Shown here piece after piece: positions 1 to 5,130 of a DNA stretch of 5,130 bases. Positions within the stretch are counted from its first letter, which is position 1, and each line of letters begins with the position of its first letter. Source of the DNA: Bacteroidales bacterium UBA1745 (GTDB lineage Bacteria > Bacteroidota > Bacteroidia > Bacteroidales > UBA932); assembly GCA_002314885.1 (NCBI GenBank), contig DCHT01000052.1, positions 1 through 5,130 on the forward strand, written 5' to 3'. Below the pieces are notes generated by a model, which saw only the letters and a program-made list of their open reading frames with translations, was not told the origin of the DNA and made no database searches. The position numbers and the translations under genes were made by a program.

Positions 1-1
1 G

Positions 2-85
2 CCCCCAGACCCCTCGGCTCCGCCGGATATTCCAAAGCAAAACTCGGAGACGGCAGAACGCAATACGCAAGTATTTGAAAATTAG
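2..85 (+). CDS. possible C-terminal tail of a convergent plus-strand gene
   Basis: The frame starting at position 2 is open from the window edge to TAG at 83-85. It would encode 27 residues of a hydrophilic, Pro-rich tail (PPDPSAPPDIPKQNSETAER...). A hairpin with a plus-strand U tract follows 10 nt later, as expected for convergent genes sharing a terminator. The support is weak: the stretch is short, another frame is also open to TGA at 76-78, and no family can be named. It may equally be intergenic. Confidence 0.3.
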   Translation, partial: PPDPSAPPDIPKQNSETAERNTQVFEN

Positions 86-94
86 CAAATTGAG

Positions 95-128
95 AAAAAA
101 CGGCGACGAAAAATTCGTCGCCGTTTTT
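95..128 (-). terminator. rho-independent terminator of the operon, potentially bidirectional
   Basis: A perfect 10-bp GC-rich stem pairs 101-110 (CGGCGACGAA) with 114-123 (TTCGTCGCCG) around a 3-nt loop at 111-113. It is flanked by an A tract (95-100) and a T tract (124-128). Read on the minus strand, the hairpin starts about 52 nt after the stop of the last PCMD gene and is followed by six U, so it closes the operon. The flanking tracts also pair, so the hairpin could act on plus-strand transcripts, where it is followed by five U. Confidence 0.9.
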
Positions 129-179
129 AAGGAAAAACCTGATAATCAGAGGATTAATGGTTGCAGCAGAGAAGTGGTA

Positions 180-1805
180 TCAGTACTCGAGGCGGAAGTT
201 GTCGAGCCAGAGGCGGCCACCGGAGTATCCGGTCATATAGTCGCCGCGATAGTTGACCGCACAGATGATGATAATATGTGTGGGCTTACGCTCGAGGGAG
301 CGATACTCAAGAGGTATCTCGAGCTCTGTCCATTCTGGCTTATCCTCGCTGGAGACAAAGTTTCCACACGCAATTATTCCCGCATTCTGGGGAGTGAACA
401 GAGTGGAACGTTCAGCCTTGGTTGTGCTCACCCGGACAGGAGACTCGGGCGAACCGCCGTACTCCTTGTAGTTCCAATCACCAACTGAAACAAATATCTG
501 AAAGCGGTCCTTATCGCCTTTCTTCACCACGTCATCAGGCGGGTAATCCTCAACGCAATCAACAAGACCGCCGGCATACTTGTAGCATAGGCGAAGGGCA
601 CGAGGACGCGTTGTCCACGGGCGGCCGTAATGGACAGCGCCGGCCGAGGTGCCGATAATCTCCGTGAACTGGCCGGTGAAGAGATTGCCACAGGCAAGGA
701 TGCCGACAAGCTGGGAGGACTGGGCGCGGGCTGAAAGCAGCCCGTCCGCCGCGTCGGAATCCGGCTCTGTAAGTATTATGCCGAGAGTTGCTGTCCCATT
801 ATATCCGTCCGAGCCTTCTCCATTGCCGGAAGCCCACCATATAGAACGGCACTCCGGGTCCGGAGAGGACGGGTCATACCACTTGAAGTAGTCCTTGCCT
901 GTAATCTTGGAAACGGTCTCGAAACTGTGGTTTGGAACCTGACGGGCCTCCTCAGTAGTGAACCTTATTATCTCGGAGGTCTCCGCGCCTGAATATGCAA
1001 TGCACTCATATTCCGTAAGCGGATCAAGGCCGGTGATGTGTCCGGTAAAGTCGCCTCCCTTTTGGGAAACATCCGCCTTGGGCACAGTCATCCAGTTTGA
1101 AGTGCCAGCAGCGCGATAGCGGAAACCGTTGTCCTCACCAGCCACGCCGTCGGCATACACGTATGCCTCACGTGTCCAGGGATCGTACTTGGTAATCTCC
1201 ACTGAAGAGTCCGTAGTCTCAACAAAGATATGCCATTCCTCATTGAGCCCGAACTTGGTTGTAAGGGTAAGAACAATCCCACTGGTGAAGTCCTTCATCT
1301 GACTCTTGTCCAGAGAATAATCCGTAATTACAGCAGGCCCGAGTTTGCAGGCTGTGACAGTAATGTTCGAGAGGTCGGAATTCTCGCGGACATAAACGAT
1401 TACACGATGGTTGACTTCGTCTATATAGGTCGGGCCGACCTGACCTTGGACGGTAAAGTACCTCTCAACCGGCTGGGTTGCAGAAATCACCCATTCATAA
1501 TTCTGATAGGTTTTGAATGTCAAAACCTTCGGGTTTGTCAGGTCATGCACTCCGACAACAGAGGGTACTGAGGTCACGTTCTCCTTGTCAAACTCTATCC
1601 CTGAAATCTTGACCTTCTGCAAGTTGAGAGGCTCGTCAAGAACTATCGATATGGTGCGGCTATCATTATTGATATCCACAGAGAGTGCACCATCGACAGT
1701 AACACTCGTCACATTGGGGACAACCATAGGATAAGGCACATCGTTCTTGATACATGAACCAAGAAGTGCCGTAAAAGCAAACAACAAAAGCAAATTCCTT
1801 TTCAT
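180..1805 (-). CDS. PCMD-domain lipoprotein with Ig-like and FN3-like domains
   Basis: Last gene of the operon, 541 residues. The start at 1805 (MKRNLLLLFAFTALLGSC) gives a short lipoprotein signal with lipobox L-G-S-C, Cys18 being the lipidated residue. The ATG 11 codons further up (1838) would overlap the previous gene and spoil the signal peptide. After Cys comes IKNDVPYP, a start I associate with PCMD lipoproteins. It has only one acidic residue, so the surface-export signal is weak and the membrane face is uncertain. Residues 32-119 and 120-199 look like two Ig-like segments. About 200-286 is FN3-like (GLDPLTEYECIAYSG). Residues 292-541 are PCMD (PF13201): NHSFE 292-296, KWYDP 308-312, SGNGE 326-330, GRPWTTRP 394-401, WNYKEYGG 444-451, PTHI 508-511, GDYMTG 521-526 and a final LWLDNFRLEY. 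ATG lies 4 nt after the previous stop. The family is named for a suspected role in carbohydrate use; binding rather than catalysis is my inference. Confidence 0.9.
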   Translation of the reverse strand: MKRNLLLLFAFTALLGSCIKNDVPYPMVVPNVTSVTVDGALSVDINNDSRTISIVLDEPLNLQKVKISGIEFDKENVTSVPSVVGVHDLTNPKVLTFKTYQNYEWVISATQPVERYFTVQGQVGPTYIDEVNHRVIVYVRENSDLSNITVTACKLGPAVITDYSLDKSQMKDFTSGIVLTLTTKFGLNEEWHIFVETTDSSVEITKYDPWTREAYVYADGVAGEDNGFRYRAAGTSNWMTVPKADVSQKGGDFTGHITGLDPLTEYECIAYSGAETSEIIRFTTEEARQVPNHSFETVSKITGKDYFKWYDPSSPDPECRSIWWASGNGEGSDGYNGTATLGIILTEPDSDAADGLLSARAQSSQLVGILACGNLFTGQFTEIIGTSAGAVHYGRPWTTRPRALRLCYKYAGGLVDCVEDYPPDDVVKKGDKDRFQIFVSVGDWNYKEYGGSPESPVRVSTTKAERSTLFTPQNAGIIACGNFVSSEDKPEWTELEIPLEYRSLERKPTHIIIICAVNYRGDYMTGYSGGRLWLDNFRLEY

Positions 1806-1812
1806 AATCCTA
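1803..1812 (-). promoter_or_regulatory. coupled stop/start junction, barrel gene to PCMD lipoprotein gene
   Basis: The minus strand reads TAG-GATT-ATG, so only 4 nt separate the barrel stop (1810-1812) from the ATG of the lipoprotein (1803-1805). The spacing fixes the lipoprotein start and implies translational coupling. There is no room for a separate promoter. Confidence 0.6.
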
Positions 1813-2610
1813 CAGATGTAAGGTGATACCGAAATCAATGTCGGTGAGATTGAATTTCAAGCGGGCATCCCAATTGTTGCGGGTACCGATCCTTGCGGCA
1901 TTCTCATATATTCGGACATTGTTGTAAGTCAGGTCAGCAAGACTTATTGAGACGAAGACCGAAACGTTGTTCAACGGATATACGACTATGCCGGGATTGA
2001 AGCTGAGCCTTGCCTGATTCTTGAGGCTGTAATCGGAAAGGGCAGAACCTACAATAGCCTTTGTAAGACCATATCCGAGGACAAGGTCATAGAAGATGCC
2101 GACACGTCCGTTATTGTCGAGTCCCACATATGAACGATGGTAAGCTTCAGCCTTGAAGCCCCAGTACTTGATGTTCATACCCAGTTCTCCTCCGAACGAG
2201 AGACCGTCATTGAGAAGATCGAGAGTAGCAGCGTCCAGACTCCCCTTTCCCCCAGTATATCCAAAACGCAAACCCACAGAACGGTTATCTTTATAGGTAT
2301 AGCCGACAAAAGGAGTGATGCGGAAGAATGTTCCGGAAAAGTCCATATCATCAAGGACGAGATAAAAGTCGCTATCCTCGCTGGAGACGGAGCCGTAGAG
2401 AGCTGTCGCCCCTATCTGGAGCTCGCTCTTTGGAGCGATAAGATGGTTGACAAGGAGACGGGTATGGTGGCCTGTCGTGTCTTTTTCAATAGTTGCACCT
2501 GTCTTGACAGGAACGCGCACGAAGAGTGAATCCCTTTTCATCGCGAAGGCGGGCTTGGCCAAAACCAAAGCGAGAGTTATGGTGCAGATATATACTAGAA
2601 ATCTTTTCAT
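1810..2610 (-). CDS. predicted outer-membrane beta-barrel protein (second of paralogous pair)
   Basis: 266-residue exported protein starting MKRFLVYICTITLALVLA, with probable signal peptidase I cleavage after A-F-A at residue 23. An in-frame ATG two codons upstream (2616, giving MAMKRF) overlaps the previous stop as TAATG. I prefer the ATG at 2610 because it begins a standard MKR signal peptide and makes this junction resemble the next one (stop, 4-5 nt, ATGAAAAG). The mature protein is beta-strand rich and ends DIDFGITLHL. It aligns with the upstream barrel at several blocks: SVGLRFGYTGG (111-121) against MGIGARFSYDRG, and RLSFNPGIVVY against RLGVNPGILAF with NPGI at 205-208. Overall similarity is low, so the duplication is old. 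A membrane function is likely; the substrate is unknown. Confidence 0.84.
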   Translation of the reverse strand: MKRFLVYICTITLALVLAKPAFAMKRDSLFVRVPVKTGATIEKDTTGHHTRLLVNHLIAPKSELQIGATALYGSVSSEDSDFYLVLDDMDFSGTFFRITPFVGYTYKDNRSVGLRFGYTGGKGSLDAATLDLLNDGLSFGGELGMNIKYWGFKAEAYHRSYVGLDNNGRVGIFYDLVLGYGLTKAIVGSALSDYSLKNQARLSFNPGIVVYPLNNVSVFVSISLADLTYNNVRIYENAARIGTRNNWDARLKFNLTDIDFGITLHL

Positions 2611-2630
2611 TGCCATTACAGATATATACT
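2585..2630. repeat. 12-bp direct repeat flanking the barrel-barrel junction
   Basis: CAGATATATACT occurs at 2585-2596 and again at 2619-2630, a 34-bp period. One copy encodes the end of the first barrel (S-I-Y-L) and the other part of the signal peptide of the second (V-Y-I-C), in different frames. It is visible in the sequence; it may be chance or a trace of local duplication at the gene boundary. Confidence 0.5.
2614..2618 (-). promoter_or_regulatory. TAATG stop/start overlap between the two barrel genes
   Basis: On the minus strand the TAA of the first barrel gene (2616-2618) shares its last A with an ATG (2614-2616). A second in-frame ATG lies at 2608-2610. Either start sits within a few bases of the stop and has no Shine-Dalgarno sequence, so termination-reinitiation (translational coupling) is the likely way the second barrel is translated. 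Confidence 0.6.
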
Positions 2631-3353
2631 TACACCGATACTGAGTTTCAAAGGATTGAGCACTAATCCGGCGCCGAAGGAAGAGCGGTCTCCCAATTCT
2701 ACCTGATTATGGTTCTGGTCGGTCCAGCTGTAGCTGACCCCGACGATTCCGAGGCTGGCCTCGAGGGCGACATTGTCGGCAAGGAATGCGAGGATGCCGG
2801 GATTGACGCCGAGCCTCATCGAATAAACGTTCTGGTAGGTACCCTTCACGTCTTCACTATGAGCATCGAGAATCTTCGCCACGCCGCCGCTTCCACCCAT
2901 CTGGGCCTCTGCGAACATCGCTATTCTCTGGGCATTTCCAAGAGGAATATAGAGCCTATAGACAAGACTGCCCGCGAAATTCTGGCTTACCTTGTAATAG
3001 TTTCTTACGGCAAGACTGATGTCAGCGACATTGGCCTCGGCATTCTCAAAATCAAGAAGCCCCCTGTCATAAGAGAAACGTGCCCCTATACCCATATTGG
3101 TCTTGAACATATAAAGGAACATCGGGTTAACCGCCACGTTGTAACCGTTTGAATTGATATTTTCGATTATGAGGAACTTGTAGCTGTCATTGAGGTGCTG
3201 GGTATAGGAGATGTTACCCCCTATTACCCAAGTGCCCTTGGGAATGAACTCGCCCGTTGGAAAGTTCTCATAACCGCGGTCAAAACGCTGTGCCCCTGCG
3301 TCAAGGACGCCGAGGGCACAAATCATCAGGACTGTTGCGAGAATCTTCTTCAT
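2616..3353 (-). CDS. predicted outer-membrane beta-barrel protein (first of paralogous pair)
   Basis: 245-residue exported protein. The start MKKILATVLMICALG is a clear signal peptide, with probable signal peptidase I cleavage after A-G-A at residue 21, leaving Q22 at the mature end. C12 is preceded by L-M-I, which is not a lipobox. The mature part is made of alternating amphipathic beta segments with aromatic girdles and Gly-rich turns (WVIGGNISY 42-50, MGIGARFSYDRG 87-98, NPGILAF 184-190). It ends in an alternating hydrophobic strand, LSIGVSIYL, resembling a C-terminal barrel signal but with Leu rather than the usual Phe. The length fits a small barrel of about 8-10 strands. ATG follows the previous stop by 10 nt with no Shine-Dalgarno sequence, as is common in Bacteroidetes. 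The next gene is a distant paralogue. I do not recognise a named family; a porin-like or scaffold role beside PCMD lipoproteins is inference. Confidence 0.85.
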   Translation of the reverse strand: MKKILATVLMICALGVLDAGAQRFDRGYENFPTGEFIPKGTWVIGGNISYTQHLNDSYKFLIIENINSNGYNVAVNPMFLYMFKTNMGIGARFSYDRGLLDFENAEANVADISLAVRNYYKVSQNFAGSLVYRLYIPLGNAQRIAMFAEAQMGGSGGVAKILDAHSEDVKGTYQNVYSMRLGVNPGILAFLADNVALEASLGIVGVSYSWTDQNHNQVELGDRSSFGAGLVLNPLKLSIGVSIYL

Positions 3354-3363
3354 TAGAGAATAA

Positions 3364-5130
3364 TTATTCGTAAATCAGATGGACATCGTCAAGCCACATC
3401 TTGGCATCGTCCGAACCCGTAAAGTAATCTCCGTACATACTTGATGCGCCCATAATCACAATATGAGTCGGATAAGTGTTTGTATCGTGATAAATCAGGG
3501 GAATGGTGACCTTCCTCCAGACAGCGTTGTCAACTGTCTCCTCGGAGCCTCCATTGATTTTCTGCTTCCCGTTTCCGAAAAGGATGATTTCGCCGTTGGC
3601 TATGGTCGAAGGATCGGTATAGTAATCGACGAAAGTGGACTCGTCAGTAGTATTGCAAAGAATGGGGCAGTTCTTGTCTCCTCCGTAAGTCTTGTAGTTC
3701 CAGGTACCGAGAGCGATTGCAACGCGGCAACGGTCATACGATGAATTCTTTACGATTCCCGCTTCGGAAGGACAGCTGTCAGAAAGGATATTTATCTGGG
3801 ATGCGGTATATTTAATCCAGAAGGACACTGCTGTGGGACGCGAAGTCCAGGGGCGTCCGAAACTTACCTTACCTCCGGAAGTGCCGACAAGTCCGGAGAA
3901 GTTGCCTGTGAAGATGTTTCCTGCAGCAAGCATTCCCAGTATGGAGCCGGACTGTGCGCGTACGGAACGCTCGCCGTCAACCTTGTCGGATTCGTCAACA
4001 TAAGTAATCGTAATGCCCATAGAAGCGGAACCTGCGACACCGCCGGCCTCCCCCTTCTCGCCGTTACCCGAGCCCCAGAATTTCTCCGAACCGTCAGTCG
4101 TACCGCAATTGGGATCATACCATTTATAGTAGCTGTTCCCTGAAACTGTGCTCACATACTCAAAAGAATGATTGGGCACGTTGGGAGCCGACTCGGTCGT
4201 AAGGGTCTTTGAACCCATCTCAACGCCGTCAATCAAAAGTTTGTAGGTATATTCTGTCGAGGGGGCAAGTCCGGCGAGAGTCGCCTCATACTTGCCTTCG
4301 GAGGCACGAAGCGCATCTACAGTAGTCCAGGAAACGCCGTCAGAACTATAGGAGAACTTAACCTTCGCGGGATCGGGATAATCCTTTTCATCGACATCTG
4401 CGTGTATAGTGGCATGACCGGCCCAAATCTCATACATCGATGAGGAGGCAAGAGCTGTAGAGGCAGGCTCGAAGACTATCATATCGTCTATCACATCTGT
4501 CGAGTAATCAACGAGAAGTTCAAGCGAAAGCTCACCGTCCTTTATCGAATAGCGCAGAGTCATTGCATAGGCCTTGCCTGTCTCAACCGATTCAATCACA
4601 CCACTCTTGGAGAAAGCGGAACCGTCCTTTACAAGCTTGCCCGAAAAATTCCACTTTAGCTCAGGTTCGTCAAGTCCATCTATAAGGAAATATCCTTCAG
4701 CGCCGGACTTTGAGGCGTCATACACCAAATAATTTTCGCCGTCCGCCTCGCCCAGACCTATCGTGAAAGTATATCCGTCCACGAAATTCTCGGCTACAGA
4801 AGAATCGAAACTTATCTTCGTAACAACGTCTGAGACGCGTGCAACAACCTGAACGTCAGTAGTCACTCCGGCCTTCACATCGAAAGTCGAAGAACCCTTG
4901 TAACTTTTCTGCTCCCACGAAGCCGCGCGGGCGTCATCTTTCACAATCTCACCCGCAGCGACATCCACGCGGTAACTGTCAGCAGGAAGATATATGGTTT
5001 CGGGAAGTGACTGGTAGGAATACGAGCGGACAAGTCCGCCATAGTCTGCATAATATATGTTGACAATAGCGCTCGAAAGGAGTTCGCTCTCAGTCATCGC
5101 GGCTTTTGTCGCGGACTCAAGACGCAGGCT
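3364..5130 (-). CDS. DUF4493 / FN3-like / PCMD surface protein, 5' end outside window
   Basis: First gene of the visible operon. The reading frame is open to the window edge: 11 codons (S-L-R-L-E-S-A-T-K-A-A) precede the first in-window ATG at 5097, so that ATG is internal and the signal or lipoprotein peptide lies off-window. 588 residues are visible. Residues 1-205 resemble DUF4493 (PF14900): a strand-rich start, then the typical 'SLPETIYLPADSYRVDVAAGE' style of segment and a 'YKGSSTFDVKAGVTTDVQV' stretch. Residues about 218-313 are FN3-like, with 'GLAPSTEYTYKLLIDG' near the end. Residues 320-588 match PCMD (PF13201, putative carbohydrate metabolism domain), with NHSFE 320-324, KWYDP 336-340, GRPWTSRP 425-432, WNYKTYGG 477-484, PTHI 554-557 and GDYFTG 567-572. 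The C-terminal half is paralogous to the last gene of the operon. Probable role: exported, surface-anchored ligand-binding protein. The carbohydrate link comes only from the family name, and no enzyme active site is recognised. Confidence 0.88.
   Translation of the reverse strand, partial: SLRLESATKAAMTESELLSSAIVNIYYADYGGLVRSYSYQSLPETIYLPADSYRVDVAAGEIVKDDARAASWEQKSYKGSSTFDVKAGVTTDVQVVARVSDVVTKISFDSSVAENFVDGYTFTIGLGEADGENYLVYDASKSGAEGYFLIDGLDEPELKWNFSGKLVKDGSAFSKSGVIESVETGKAYAMTLRYSIKDGELSLELLVDYSTDVIDDMIVFEPASTALASSSMYEIWAGHATIHADVDEKDYPDPAKVKFSYSSDGVSWTTVDALRASEGKYEATLAGLAPSTEYTYKLLIDGVEMGSKTLTTESAPNVPNHSFEYVSTVSGNSYYKWYDPNCGTTDGSEKFWGSGNGEKGEAGGVAGSASMGITITYVDESDKVDGERSVRAQSGSILGMLAAGNIFTGNFSGLVGTSGGKVSFGRPWTSRPTAVSFWIKYTASQINILSDSCPSEAGIVKNSSYDRCRVAIALGTWNYKTYGGDKNCPILCNTTDESTFVDYYTDPSTIANGEIILFGNGKQKINGGSEETVDNAVWRKVTIPLIYHDTNTYPTHIVIMGASSMYGDYFTGSDDAKMWLDDVHLIYE

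Larger units (their letters stand above)
129..5130 (-). other. four-gene envelope operon (PCMD, barrel, barrel, PCMD)
   Basis: All four genes run in the same direction with gaps of 10 nt, about 5 nt (or a 1-nt overlap) and 4 nt, and one terminator at the end, so they should be made as one transcript. The leading promoter and any further upstream genes are off-window. Every protein whose N-terminus is visible has a signal peptide, and the cut one belongs to an exported family, so the whole operon serves the cell envelope. Confidence 0.8.

Noticed and set aside
75..488. 137-codon plus-strand open frame
   Set aside because: It runs straight through the terminator hairpin and antisense to the PCMD coding sequence; the protein has no coherent features.
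1806..1838. Longer start (ATG at 1838) for the last PCMD gene
   Set aside because: It would overlap the upstream gene by 29 nt and put 11 residues before a perfect lipoprotein signal (MKRNLLLLFAFTALLGSC).
2709..3152. 147-codon plus-strand open frame antisense to the first barrel gene
   Set aside because: The opposite strand has a well-formed signal peptide and barrel pattern with paralogue support; this frame is a codon-bias shadow.
3318..3320. Lipobox Cys (C12) in the first barrel's signal peptide
   Set aside because: The preceding residues are L-M-I, with Ile at -1, which signal peptidase II does not normally accept; a good A-G-A site follows at residue 21.
3354..3363. Internal promoter between the DUF4493/PCMD gene and the first barrel
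   Set aside because: Only 10 nt are available and no Bacteroides-type -7/-33 elements were recognised near it.
5095..5097. ATG at 5097 as true start of the DUF4493 gene
   Set aside because: The frame continues open to the window edge with DUF4493-like sequence before it, and no signal peptide follows the ATG.
1..5130. CRISPR array, tRNA/rRNA, insertion sequence or riboswitch
   Set aside because: No regular repeat-spacer pattern, cloverleaf, transposase or terminal inverted repeats were seen; coding density leaves almost no non-coding space except 1-179.

Overview
The window looks like Bacteroidales DNA, of gut type. Two exported lipoproteins belong to families known essentially from Bacteroides and relatives (DUF4493 and PCMD, the 'putative carbohydrate metabolism domain'). 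Start codons lack Shine-Dalgarno sequences, gene junctions are very tight, and the genes encode surface lipoproteins and outer-membrane barrels. Base composition appears mid-range rather than AT-rich, which would fit Muribaculaceae-like or similar genera, but the genus cannot be fixed from this sequence.

Nearly everything lies on the minus strand as one operon read from right to left. The first gene (3364-5130) is cut by the right window edge and encodes a DUF4493 + FN3-like + PCMD protein. It is followed after 10 nt by a signal-peptide-bearing predicted outer-membrane beta-barrel (2616-3353). A second, distantly paralogous barrel (1810-2610) follows at or overlapping the previous stop. After 4 nt comes a lipoprotein (180-1805) with two Ig-like segments, an FN3-like domain and a second PCMD domain. 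A strong rho-independent hairpin at 95-128 ends the operon. The promoter and the start of the first gene lie outside the window. The first ~85 nt may hold the tail of a convergent plus-strand gene sharing the same hairpin, but this is weakly supported.

The striking point is the symmetry of the operon: PCMD lipoprotein, barrel, barrel, PCMD lipoprotein. Both pairs are paralogous, and the two PCMD proteins carry the same C-terminal half (FN3-like + PCMD) on different N-terminal modules. The simplest reading is a cell-envelope system in which two small outer-membrane barrels work with two PCMD lipoproteins, perhaps in binding or displaying a glycan or another surface ligand. That role is inferred from family names and context. 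No catalytic site, SusC/SusD pair, glycoside hydrolase or regulator is visible in the window.
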